Origin: Leptolyngbyaceae cyanobacterium
Lineage (GTDB): Bacteria; Cyanobacteriota; Cyanobacteriia; Cyanobacteriales; Aerosakkonemataceae
Direction: 5' to 3'
Length of the DNA: 48,484 nt
Assembly (NCBI GenBank): GCA_036703985.1
Contig: DATNQN010000122.1
Span: 1 to 48,484, forward strand
The notes beneath the pieces were generated by a model. That model ran no database searches. It was not told the origin of the DNA and saw only the letters and a list, made by a program, of their open reading frames with translations. Of the stretch, positions 28,013 to 35,597 are shown in pieces. Both the position numbers and the translations under genes were made by a program. Each line of letters opens with the position of its first letter. Position 1 is the first letter of the stretch.

Positions 28013-28224
28013 AAAAGTTTATATGGCGTGCCGTATGCGATACGCAATCGAGACTTTTTGATTAAGAGATTTTCATCGTGCTAGTGGATTTCTGTTCTGC
28101 GCTGCTGCATCTACAGTTTGTTCGATTCTGTTCAACCTTGTTTGCGGACGTTTAGCGCTTTCAATCTAAAATGAGATATCTTTTTCGATGAATTACTAAA
28201 AAAATTATAGAAGTCAGAATTTAG

Positions 28225-28308
28225 ATTCTGACTCCTAAATTCTAGCTCCTAAATTCTGACTCCTGAATTCTGACTCCTGAATTCTGACTTGTGAATTCTA
28301 GCTCCTGA
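28225..28308. repeat. Six tandem 14-bp units at the 3' end of the cyclase gene
   Basis: Six consecutive 14-bp units follow the pattern ATTCTGACTCCTGA, starting at 28225, 28239, 28253, 28267, 28281 and 28295, with a few substitutions. Three or more units lie inside the CruA reading frame, whose TAG stop (28249-28251) is within the second unit. Related GAATTC-rich sequence occurs near 30779-30812. Such short tandem repeats are frequent in filamentous cyanobacteria. Confidence 0.9.
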
Positions 28309-30354
28309 CAATTGAAAACTGCGAGACTTGGGACGCCCTACCCCAGAGGTAAAAGCATAACTTTGGGTAAGCAGCCACAACCATAATGCGGGATATCGTT
28401 TTTCCAGCCAAGGCTGTTGATGTTTTAGCCAATTAGGAAACCAACCTGCGAGTAACCAACTGACGATCGCGCCGATCGTAAAATCGAGATAACTACCCAA
28501 CCAGCGAAAAATATCTTTAGCGCCAGCTAAGTCCCAAATCCAAAGTAGCAAAGCCGGGTTGATTTTGGCAGCTTTCAGGGCTAGGCGATTAAAAGTCAGC
28601 CAATCAGTGCGATCCTTAATAAAAGTTTCTGCCACTTGGGGAGAGTCAGTTGCCAAAATGCCAAAAAAGGTATTTAGCATAGAATTGATTCGGGCTGGCG
28701 GAATATGCCGTCCGGTCGGAACCATCATCCCTTTTGAGAATAACCAAGTAACCGCGACGTTACTTTGATAAGGGCGAATTTGATTCAAATGCTTTGCACT
28801 TAAGAGGTTGTGTTGGAGTGCGGTATCCAAAAGTTCCGTTAATCGTCCCAAATTGCGAACCAGGGAACCAAAGCCTGTAAAAATTAAGGGAGATTGAAGA
28901 GAGGCAGCATCGCCGATCGCAATTAGTCTGTCATATGCCACCGCGCGATCGCTACTCCCCACGCTAAAATGTCCCGGAATATAACCAAAAGTCGGCTTCT
29001 TCCACACCAATTTATCCATATCGCAACGGCGATACTCTGGCAAAATAGTGAAAAAATCCTCATACATTTCTAAGAGAGAACCGGGGTTTTGCTTATTTAC
29101 CTGATGGTAATGAAACAAATAAATCGTGATGTCATCCCCTTCGGCGGGAAATAATTCCCAAATCAACTGGCGTCCTCGCGAAACATCCCCATGACTGTAG
29201 AGAACATCCCCATATTGAACATCCCACACTCCCGGCTCAAATCCACTCAGTACAGCCCCCACCGTCGGACAAACGCTGTCAAAAGCGCGACCGCCATTCA
29301 ACTGCCAAGAAATGGGAGAAGCGGTTCCCATCGCATCCACCAGCAATCTACCAGTCGCTTTTCGCTCTGCGCGATCGGGTAAGTACTGAGTTGTAATAGT
29401 TACTTTTGTTTTGTCGATGTCCGCCCTGATGAATTCCGTTTCATCCCAAATTTCTCCTCCGGCTGCTCGCAGTTTTTCCCCGCAAACCCGCAATAATTTC
29501 TCAGCATCCAAACCTACATTTAATACTGTGGGTGTATGTAAAACCAGTGCTTTTAAGTGGGATGGATTATTGCTGTCAAAAAATTTACTAAATCCGTCAA
29601 CATATTCTCTGGCAATCACGCTTTCAAACTCATCAGGTGTAAACAAACCCAAATCGATTAAGCTTTGAAACTCGCTGCGAGAAATATTCCACTCCCGATT
29701 CATCCTGCCGAAAGGCAACCTTTCCACCAGCAACACTCGATAGCCTAATTGAGCCATCACTGCGGCGTGAATGACCCCCAACGCGCCACCGATGTATATT
29801 AAGTCGTAAGTATGAGAAGACGAGAGGGTAAGGTTTTGTTCCTTCTCCCCCTCATCGATCGAGAACACTACCTGCTTTGGTTGCTGGGGGTTGCGAACGC
29901 CTTCCCGCCAACGTTGTTCCCACCAATAAACCCGCTTCAGGTCATATTCGCCATTGGGCATTTTTTGGAAAAAACGTACCGTTTGCGGGTAATCCGGCGC
30001 TAATGCTGCAAAGATAGACTGGTGGGATAAGTCGATCGCAGGTGGTTCAGGGTAATGGTAGGGAAACTGCTGGCGAATTTCGTCAGTCAGCTTTTGCAAA
30101 AATTGTTTCTCTTGGGCGATCGGTTTCTCTTCCCAGCGAAATACCTTTAAATAGGTAGTCCGCTGCACCGACCAAACAAATGCAGAAATTTCTGGAAAGT
30201 TTGTCGCATGGTTTGTAGTATTGGATGACTTCACTACAAAGCCATCTGGAGTAACGATCTTTTCGCCGTAGCCCGGATTGAATTCTTCTTGTAACCAAGT
30301 CCGCACGGCTCCTATATCCGGGGTAGGAACTTCTAAATAAAGGATTTCTTTCAT
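28249..30354 (-). CDS. cruA: Lycopene cyclase, CruA family
   Basis: The 701-residue flavoprotein carries an FAD-binding Rossmann motif at about 184-212 (YDLIYIGGALGVIHAA, then LLVERLPFGRMNREWNISR). It also has the later flavin motif LIAIGDAASLQSPLIFTGFG. The N-terminal 180 residues are a CruA/CruP-type extension. CruA makes monocyclic or bicyclic carotenes from lycopene in cyanobacteria and green sulfur bacteria. The exact MNREWNISR stretch and the overall length fit CruA better than the paralogue CruP, though CruP cannot be excluded without alignment. The last 18 or so residues are encoded by tandem DNA repeats and probably do not belong to the ancestral protein. Hydrophobic helices near 620-660 suggest membrane association. 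Confidence 0.85.
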   Translation of the reverse strand: MKEILYLEVPTPDIGAVRTWLQEEFNPGYGEKIVTPDGFVVKSSNTTNHATNFPEISAFVWSVQRTTYLKVFRWEEKPIAQEKQFLQKLTDEIRQQFPYHYPEPPAIDLSHQSIFAALAPDYPQTVRFFQKMPNGEYDLKRVYWWEQRWREGVRNPQQPKQVVFSIDEGEKEQNLTLSSSHTYDLIYIGGALGVIHAAVMAQLGYRVLLVERLPFGRMNREWNISRSEFQSLIDLGLFTPDEFESVIAREYVDGFSKFFDSNNPSHLKALVLHTPTVLNVGLDAEKLLRVCGEKLRAAGGEIWDETEFIRADIDKTKVTITTQYLPDRAERKATGRLLVDAMGTASPISWQLNGGRAFDSVCPTVGAVLSGFEPGVWDVQYGDVLYSHGDVSRGRQLIWELFPAEGDDITIYLFHYHQVNKQNPGSLLEMYEDFFTILPEYRRCDMDKLVWKKPTFGYIPGHFSVGSSDRAVAYDRLIAIGDAASLQSPLIFTGFGSLVRNLGRLTELLDTALQHNLLSAKHLNQIRPYQSNVAVTWLFSKGMMVPTGRHIPPARINSMLNTFFGILATDSPQVAETFIKDRTDWLTFNRLALKAAKINPALLLWIWDLAGAKDIFRWLGSYLDFTIGAIVSWLLAGWFPNWLKHQQPWLEKRYPALWLWLLTQSYAFTSGVGRPKSRSFQLSGARIHKSEFRSQNSGVRI

Positions 30355-30506
30355 TTTGACGATCTTTGTGTGATTTAAGCTACATAAAAAGGCAGAGTTG
30401 ACCGATGCTCAAAATACGGTAAACTTCCGGATACTAAACAATGTCTTAAAAAACTTTACAACTTTCTCATTTTTCTGAAGCTAGGAGATTCTTTTTTTAA
30501 AAGGCC

Positions 30507-30740
30507 ATGATTTATCAGATTCCAGCCAATCCACAGGAAGTGGCGGCTTTACGACAAAAACCTGTTGATGAAGAATTAGTAGCCGCTGCGATCGCAGGCG
30601 TGATCGGCATCTCTCGTTCGCAAGGCAAATCCTTAGACCAGTTAACTGCCGAATTGCTAGCAGATGACAACTTACTGGACTTAGAACAACGCCGTTGGCT
30701 CAAAGATGTAGTCGCTCACGCTTGGGAAAAGCTAGCTTAG
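30507..30740 (+). CDS. Small conserved-looking helical protein
   Basis: This 77-residue protein has predicted amphipathic helices and no cysteine, signal peptide or membrane segment. The C-terminal half (LDQLTAELLADDNLLDLEQR, then RWLKDVVAHAWEKL) reads like a compact helical domain. Codon use and a HIP1 site in the frame (GCGATCGC at about 30588) are like those of neighbouring genes, so it is probably a real gene. I do not recognise the family. It is divergent from cruA. Confidence 0.6.
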   Translation: MIYQIPANPQEVAALRQKPVDEELVAAAIAGVIGISRSQGKSLDQLTAELLADDNLLDLEQRRWLKDVVAHAWEKLA

Positions 30741-30767
30741 CTGTGAGCGATTAGGGAAAGGGAAAGG

Positions 30768-30898
30768 ATGAAGGATGAATTCAGGAGCCAGAATTCAGAA
30801 TTCAGAATTCTCCGAATCAAAAGTCATAAATTTTCCTTTCCCCTTTCCCCCTGCTCCCCTGCTCCCCATCCCCCCTGCCCCCTCCGTCTTTCCTTTAA
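30768..30898. repeat. Composite simple repeat before the PAP2 gene
   Basis: The stretch begins with GGATGAA-type heptamers and GAATTCAG-type units (30768-30815) and ends in a polypyrimidine run of CCCTTTCCCCCTGC and CTGCTCCCC units (30835-30890). A similar composite, GGATGAA units followed by CCCTTT and CCCCTGC units, lies at 33238-33354. An apparent reading frame across it is repeat sequence. Confidence 0.7.
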
Positions 30899-30901
30899 AC
30901 C

Positions 30902-31651
30902 ATGCCTTTTCAACCCCTGCGTCAACTTAGCCAGCGAATCGTCCACTTTTGGCAGCAAAATATCAGTTCCAAACTGCTGCCTTTGCTGTCCACCATTCGG
31001 ATTGTGGGATTAGCGGTAGCTGGGTTGTCCATATGGGGATTTGCTGCCATTGCAGAGGATGTTTTAGAAAAAGAAACCAATACCCTCGACACTGCTATTT
31101 TACTGGGCATTAGAACCTTGCATACTCCTCTGGGCGATCGAATGGCGATCGCGGTGACTTTTCTGGGAGAGCCAACAGTTTTGCTGGTAATTTGTTTCGC
31201 GATCGGAATTGGTTTGCTAATAAATCACAAAAGAGCACAAGCAACCACTTTAGCGATCGCTGCCACAGGCGCGGTTGCTCTCAATTATTCGCTCAAAGAC
31301 TTGTTTGCTCGCGCTAGACCTGCTCTGTGGGAAAGGATCGTCGATGTCGGTTCTTACAGCTTTCCCAGCGGTCATGCGATGATTTCTCTGGTAGTTTATG
31401 GCACGATCGGCTATTTGCTGGCAATTTTATTTCGTCGCTGGCAGAAATTGATTTTATTATTGACAATTCTATTAATTATTGCTATTGGTTTTACTCGCCT
31501 CTATTTGGGAGTCCACTGGCCTACTGATGTAGTAGCTGGATATGCAGGGGGATTAGTTTGGTTAGTTACCTGTATTCTCAGTTTGGAAGTTTGGCGGCAA
31601 CGAAATTCCTTTGGCAGCATAGCCAAACCCAATTCCAAAAACAGCAAATGA
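30902..31651 (+). CDS. PAP2-superfamily membrane phosphatase
   Basis: This 249-residue membrane protein has about six hydrophobic segments. It carries the three PAP2 motifs: KDLFARARP (Lys132, Arg139, Pro140), PSGH (155-158) and R-x5-H-x3-D in TRLYLGVHWPTDVVAG (Arg199, His205, Asp209). Members hydrolyse phosphatidic acid or undecaprenyl/isoprenyl diphosphates at the membrane surface. All catalytic residues are present. Whether it acts on lipids or on undecaprenyl diphosphate (BacA-like role) cannot be decided. It ends 5 bp from the convergent MgtC-like gene. The first 30 residues are polar and cytoplasmic-looking. Confidence 0.9.
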   Translation: MPFQPLRQLSQRIVHFWQQNISSKLLPLLSTIRIVGLAVAGLSIWGFAAIAEDVLEKETNTLDTAILLGIRTLHTPLGDRMAIAVTFLGEPTVLLVICFAIGIGLLINHKRAQATTLAIAATGAVALNYSLKDLFARARPALWERIVDVGSYSFPSGHAMISLVVYGTIGYLLAILFRRWQKLILLLTILLIIAIGFTRLYLGVHWPTDVVAGYAGGLVWLVTCILSLEVWRQRNSFGSIAKPNSKNSK

Positions 31652-31656
31652 GAAAA

Positions 31657-32097
31657 TTAAGCCTCGTTTTCCCATCTTTTAAAGACTCTCAAAACCAAAA
31701 TACATAAAAAAGTGCCAACTAAACTCAGTTGCCACAATCCACAACCAGCTGCTACGCCCAAAGCTGCTGAAACCCAAATTGCCGCAGCAGAAGTAAGCCC
31801 GCGTATCCGAATTGCCCCAGATTTCGATTGCCCTTCCCTTAAAATCTCTCCACCACCCAAAAAGCCAATCCCGGTGGTGATACCCTGAATTACCCGGCTG
31901 ATACTGTCGGCATCTGGTTGCGAACTTTTTAGTTCGATCGCGATTAATACAAAAACAGCTGCGCCAAAACTAACCAGCATATGAGTTCTAAAGCCTGCTG
32001 GTTTGTGCCTCAATTCGCGTTCCCAACCAATTACCCCTCCCACCAGTAAAGATAGGCTGAGGCGAAAAATTAAATTAATCCAATAGTTGTCAAACAT
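31657..32097 (-). CDS. MgtC/SapB-family membrane protein
   Basis: The 146-residue protein has about five hydrophobic segments and the MgtC/SapB signature: LSLLVGGVIGWERELRHKPA, then GFRTHMLVSFGAA, then GIGFLGGGEILREG and RGLTSAAAIWVSAALG. MgtC proteins are linked to magnesium limitation, membrane potential and ATP synthase modulation. The soluble C-terminal domain of virulence-type MgtC is missing, so this is the short SapB-like form common in free-living bacteria. It is convergent with the PAP2 gene. A hairpin terminator upstream (32131-32160) separates it from the preceding minus-strand gene. Confidence 0.9.
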   Translation of the reverse strand: MFDNYWINLIFRLSLSLLVGGVIGWERELRHKPAGFRTHMLVSFGAAVFVLIAIELKSSQPDADSISRVIQGITTGIGFLGGGEILREGQSKSGAIRIRGLTSAAAIWVSAALGVAAGCGLWQLSLVGTFLCILVLRVFKRWENEA

Positions 32098-32130
32098 TAC
32101 GCTATATATATAACTGATATAACAGACATC

Positions 32131-32160
32131 AAAAATAAAAAAGGCGAGGTTTTCCCCGCC
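32131..32160 (-). terminator. Terminator after the membrane-anchored HTH-like gene
   Basis: On the minus strand the stem GGCGGGG/CCTCGCC (one mismatch, AAAA loop, 32160-32143) is followed by six T, an A and five more T. It should end transcripts from the gene at 32329-33162 and insulate the MgtC-like gene. Confidence 0.75.
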
Positions 32161-32328
32161 AAAATAGTAGGTGGTAGATAAACCACTAACTATTATTAAA
32201 TATTGTCTTTGAGGCTAAAGGGCATCTAATTTGGATATTTTTAGCGTTAGAGAAAAACTGCCAATTTTTCTCCCCATCCCGCCATCAGCCAGAATATCCT
32301 AATTAAATGCTTCCGCAGCTTACCTTTT

Positions 32329-33162
32329 TTACTTTGTTTCCATCTCCAAGGGGTAAAATTCCCTAGTATCCGGCGAATATTCCCAAGCAATACCTTCCGG
32401 ATCTCTACTACGGCTCCATTCAGCAAAATCCGATTGGTCTCTTCGTTTCATCACCGTACTGGAGTGAACGTCGAGTCTCCTGGCGAGTTCCGACTGGATG
32501 AGAGATTGCAGAATTCTGTGAGTTTTCGGCAAAGGTTCGTCTGAGGTTTCCCTCTTTTCAGGTAATGGTTCGGAAAGTTCTTCCGCTACCTGAGTTGCCG
32601 CTATTCGATCGTTATGAGGTAACTCGTCTAGATGGGCTGAGAAAGCTTCTATCGCTTTACCAGTAGACAATTCGTTAATTTTCCTTTCCAAGCGATCGAT
32701 CGCAATACCATCACTACTAGGGCTAACGGTGGTGGTTTCCCGCTCTTGCCTTTCTAGTTCTTGGTCTGGGGCACTGTCATCAAATATGACACCAAGAGTA
32801 TTAGCGGTAATAAAGTAATACGCCGTACCTTTATCTTCATACTCCAGAAGTCTGGCCCCAAATTCATCCGCTTTTCGATCTAAATACCGTTTTGCTGCCG
32901 TTCCAGACAGATTTGCTTTGATTGACAAATCTAGTGGAGTAACGCAGCCTCGATTGTCATCGATCAGCTGGTGAAAGATCGGGTCAATTTGTTGGCTCCA
33001 TTGTTGCCATTGATAGCGCTGCCAAACGCTAATCGTTCCGCCCAGCAAAACCAGTAGCAAAACTGCTGGCCAAGCTTTGAACAGAATGACGAGGGCAAGC
33101 GCTATGGGGATAATCAGTATGAGAACGCCTGTGGCGCTGTTATCTATTGCTTTTCCAGCCAT
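32329..33162 (-). CDS. Membrane-anchored protein with winged-helix/HTH-like domains
   Basis: I do not recognise a named family for this 277-residue protein. Two hydrophobic segments (about 12-28 and 32-47) anchor the N-terminus. Residues about 55-122 resemble a winged helix (CVTPLDLSIKANLSGTAAKRYLDRKADEFGARL). A polar linker follows (about 128-210). The end (about 215-277) reads like a second helix-turn-helix, SELARRLDVHSSTVMKRRD, followed by EWSRSRDPEGIAWEYSP, a Trp-rich motif. This suggests a membrane-tethered DNA-binding or adaptor protein. No partner is evident nearby. A terminator at 32131-32160 follows it. Confidence 0.65.
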   Translation of the reverse strand: MAGKAIDNSATGVLILIIPIALALVILFKAWPAVLLLVLLGGTISVWQRYQWQQWSQQIDPIFHQLIDDNRGCVTPLDLSIKANLSGTAAKRYLDRKADEFGARLLEYEDKGTAYYFITANTLGVIFDDSAPDQELERQERETTTVSPSSDGIAIDRLERKINELSTGKAIEAFSAHLDELPHNDRIAATQVAEELSEPLPEKRETSDEPLPKTHRILQSLIQSELARRLDVHSSTVMKRRDQSDFAEWSRSRDPEGIAWEYSPDTREFYPLEMETK

Positions 33163-33237
33163 GTCTTTTGCTGCAAATTCACTTCATGGCAAATCACTCA
33201 ATCTTAATCTTTGCAAACTTTGGGATCACAATTGCAA

Positions 33238-33354
33238 GGGATGAACGCTGAAGTATAAAGGATGAAGTCTGAAGTTAAGAGTCAGAAGGCAGAATTAACA
33301 AATTTTCCCTTTCCCTTTCCCTTTCTTTTTCCCTTTCCCCCTGCCCCCTGCCCT
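33238..33354. repeat. Composite simple repeat after the rhomboid-like gene
   Basis: GGATGAA-type units and GTCAGAAG (33238-33295) lead into CCCTTT hexamer repeats (33305-33340) and CCCCTGC units, ending next to the stop of the rhomboid-like gene. It resembles the element at 30768-30898 in order and composition. Confidence 0.7.
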
Positions 33355-34080
33355 CTAGCCCTTAGTCCCTTTCCTCTCCTTCTTTTGCTTCATCAGGGTT
33401 ACTAGAAAAGCTCCTAAAATCAGTCCCACTGCCTGCACTAAGTAAGCAATGCCTCCTGAGTTGACGCCGCCAGGGATGTTTAAGCTACCGATACCGTAAA
33501 ACATCTGCTGTAGGAACCACCAAACTAGATAAAACATTGCTGGCAACTGGATGGGGATAAATACGATCGCTAAAGGCAAAATGGTATCGATTTTTGCTTT
33601 GGGAAAGAAGACCGGGTACGCACCTAAGATAAACGCGATCGCATTATTTGCCCCCACTACAGGTATCGCCTGCGCGGGTTGAACTAACACTTGTAAAATA
33701 CCCGTTACAATTCCACCAAGTAGGTAAAACCCTAGATAGCGCCCGTGTCCCAGCAATTCTTCTACTCGCCGTCCGAATACCGATAAAAAGATCAGATTGC
33801 CCAAAATCTGGCTGAAACTGGCGTGGAGAAACATCGCAGACAGCAGAGAACCGGAAAAAACTATGGCTGCGACGATCGCGGCTGGGTTTCCAGTGGTAAT
33901 ACTTGCGATCGGCGTACTAATCTTTACCGGAATTAAACCCAGGTTTTGCACGAAATTACCTAGTTCTCCCGTAAATTCCAGCCTGATTTCCCATAAAAAC
34001 AAAGCAATATTAAGGCCAATTAACAAATAATTGACAATTGGCTGGCTACGGCTGGGAACTCGATCGGCAATGGGAATCAT
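33355..34080 (-). CDS. Rhomboid-family membrane protein lacking catalytic residues
   Basis: The 241-residue protein has six or so hydrophobic segments and clear rhomboid landmarks: AMFLHASFSQILGNLIFLSV, then FGRRVEELLGHGRYLGFYLL and VVGANNAIAFILGAYPVFFP. In active rhomboids the last motif is G-x-S-G; here it is Gly143-Ala-Asn145-Asn. The partner histidine of the late helix is Gln216 (AYLVQAVG), and the second conserved His of the early H...HxxxN motif is Gln91. Serine and histidine of the dyad are both gone, so it is predicted to be an inactive rhomboid (pseudoprotease) that may bind membrane proteins. Before the TnpB insertion, it probably followed hemW by about 21 bp in one operon. Confidence 0.85.
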   Translation of the reverse strand: MIPIADRVPSRSQPIVNYLLIGLNIALFLWEIRLEFTGELGNFVQNLGLIPVKISTPIASITTGNPAAIVAAIVFSGSLLSAMFLHASFSQILGNLIFLSVFGRRVEELLGHGRYLGFYLLGGIVTGILQVLVQPAQAIPVVGANNAIAFILGAYPVFFPKAKIDTILPLAIVFIPIQLPAMFYLVWWFLQQMFYGIGSLNIPGGVNSGGIAYLVQAVGLILGAFLVTLMKQKKERKGTKG

Positions 34081-34125
34081 CTGAAATTCGTTTAAAATAT
34101 TTTACCTAAAAATGTGGGATGAATG

Positions 34126-34153
34126 CCCCCGTTAAGCTGCGCTGTAACGGGGG
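34126..34153. repeat. Left-end hairpin of the TnpB element
   Basis: CCCCCGTTA (34126-34134) and TAACGGGGG (34145-34153) pair perfectly around a 10-base loop, about 20 bases inside the presumed left cleavage site. Such subterminal hairpins are what the HUH transposase TnpA recognises. Confidence 0.85.
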
Positions 34154-34277
34154 ATGAAATCCAACCAACAACTCAGAAGCGTTCGCGTAGCGTTGCGTAG
34201 CAATAGCAACGATTTAATCATACAATTGTCGGGTAAACTGTGCTATAATAACAATGAATCCAAGACCCTTGGGAATC

Positions 34278-35564
34278 ATGTTAGTTGTAGAAGCCAAGCT
34301 AAAGAACGGCACTCCAGAGCAGTATCAAAAACTTGATGAGGCCATCAGGACAGCGCAATTTGTGAGAAACAAATGCGTTAAATATTGGATGGAGAACAAA
34401 GGGACTACTAGGAATGACTTGCAGAAACTTTGTGCTGTTTTAGCGAAAGATTCGACAACTCCTTGGGTGAACAAATTAAATTCTCAGGCCAGGCAGTCAA
34501 GTGCAGATAGAGCATGGCAAGCCATTTCTCGGTTTTATGCCAACTGTCGAGATTCATCAATCAGAAAGAAAGGCTTTCCTAAATTCAAAAAGCATAGTAG
34601 GTCAGTAGAATATAAAACCACTGGATACTCGCTTTCAGATGACAGGAAACAAATCGCTTTCACTGATGGATTTAAAGCAGGAACGTTTGACCTGTGGTGT
34701 AGCCAGAAAACTTTAGTCTACTACTCATCTCAACAGATTAAGCGAGTCAGAGTAGTCAAAAGAGCAGATGGATATTATGGCCAATTTCTCATCAACTACG
34801 ACAGAGAAGAGAAGCATGAATTCACTGGCTCTGTAGTAGGAATAGACTTAGGCTTGAAAGAGTTTTATACCGACTCTAATGGCAACACAGTAAAAAATCC
34901 TCGCTTCCTGAGCCAGTCAGAAAGGCGTTTAAAGAAAGCTCAAAGAAGGCTATCTAAGCGTCATCGAAAGGGACAGAAACAGTCCAATAATTATCATAAG
35001 CAACGGCAAAAAGTTGCCTTATTGCATTTAAAAGTTTCTCGACAACGTAAAGACAGAGCTATTAAGGATGCTTTGGCGTTAGTCCAATCTAATGATTTGG
35101 TAGTCTATGAAGCTTTGAAAGTGTCTAATTTAGTGAAAAATCACAAGTTAGGTAAAAGCATTAGCGATGCTTCTTGGTATCAATTCACGCAATGGGTGAA
35201 TTATTTGGCCAAGATTCACCAGATAACTTGTATTGCTGTACCGCCACAATTCACAACTATTGACTGCTCGGTTTGTGGGGCAAAAGTCTATAAGACTTTG
35301 AGTACTAGAACCCATCAATGCCCTCACTGTCAAACAGTTTTAGATCGTGACTGGAATGCCGCTATCAATATTCTTAAAAAAGGGTTGAAATACTTGGGAG
35401 AATATCTCAACGGTACTGTTGGGCAAACAGAAACCGACCCAAACGACTGGGGAGAGTCCGGCCTCTGGGTCTTTAACAGAGATGTTGAAGATTTAAGTCG
35501 TCTCGTTGAGCCAGTAATCTCAAGAAGTGATTCTGGGAGAATCCCCCATCACAGCGAAGCTTGA
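34278..35564 (+). CDS. tnpB: TnpB RNA-guided endonuclease
   Basis: This 428-residue TnpB starts at ATG 34278 (MLVVEAKLKNGT, the usual family start; an upstream in-frame ATG at 34254 adds eight atypical residues). The RuvC-like nuclease is complete: Asp190 in GIDLGLKEF, Glu278 in VVYEALKV, and DRDWNAAINI at 356-365, matching the D191/E278/D361 triad of the ISDra2 enzyme. Between them lies the zinc finger with Cys330, 333, 348 and 351. TnpB uses the RNA from the element's right end to cut DNA next to a motif equal to the left target site, and is the ancestor of Cas12. The frame is intact, so the protein is probably active. A TATAAT box precedes it near 34244-34249. Confidence 0.93.
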   Translation: MLVVEAKLKNGTPEQYQKLDEAIRTAQFVRNKCVKYWMENKGTTRNDLQKLCAVLAKDSTTPWVNKLNSQARQSSADRAWQAISRFYANCRDSSIRKKGFPKFKKHSRSVEYKTTGYSLSDDRKQIAFTDGFKAGTFDLWCSQKTLVYYSSQQIKRVRVVKRADGYYGQFLINYDREEKHEFTGSVVGIDLGLKEFYTDSNGNTVKNPRFLSQSERRLKKAQRRLSKRHRKGQKQSNNYHKQRQKVALLHLKVSRQRKDRAIKDALALVQSNDLVVYEALKVSNLVKNHKLGKSISDASWYQFTQWVNYLAKIHQITCIAVPPQFTTIDCSVCGAKVYKTLSTRTHQCPHCQTVLDRDWNAAINILKKGLKYLGEYLNGTVGQTETDPNDWGESGLWVFNRDVEDLSRLVEPVISRSDSGRIPHHSEA

Positions 35565-35597
35565 CGGTGGGAGTATGTCAATCTAGTTGCTCGAATA
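35430..35597 (+). ncRNA. Predicted guide (omega/re) RNA of TnpB
   Basis: In characterised TnpB elements, a non-coding RNA overlaps the 3' end of tnpB, ends with the right-end structure and carries about 16 bases of flanking DNA as guide. By that rule, the scaffold would lie in roughly the last 150 bases up to TCAA (35581), and the guide would be 35582-35597 (TCTAGTTGCTCGAATA). The 5' boundary is a guess. The call rests on family knowledge and the visible right-end hairpin, not on a detected promoter. Confidence 0.5.
35543..35571. repeat. Right-end hairpin of the TnpB element
   Basis: CCCCCATCA (35543-35551) pairs imperfectly with TGACGGTGGG (35562-35571). GAAT stands directly before it and TCAA six bases after it, the arrangement of guide and cleavage tetranucleotides in IS608. 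Confidence 0.75.

Larger units (their letters stand above)
34106..35581 (+). mobile_element. IS200/IS605-type element carrying only tnpB
   Basis: The proposed boundaries come from a left TTAC (34102-34105) just outside, a left-end hairpin at 34126-34153, a right-end hairpin at 35543-35571 preceded by GAAT, and a terminal TCAA (35578-35581). The TTAC/TCAA pair and the GAAT guide match the IS608 scheme of single-strand transposition. There is no terminal inverted repeat and no target duplication, as expected for the family. No tnpA is present, so movement would need a transposase supplied from elsewhere. It separates hemW from the rhomboid-like gene and overlaps the hemW stop. Confidence 0.82.

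Noticed and set aside
30768-31013. 81-codon plus-strand frame before the PAP2 gene
   Set aside because: It consists of simple repeats (GAATTC and CCCTTT/CTGCTCCCC units) running into the PAP2 gene in another frame.
34254-34277. Upstream ATG of tnpB
   Set aside because: It adds MNPRPLGI before the usual family start MLVVEAKL; the downstream ATG is preferred.
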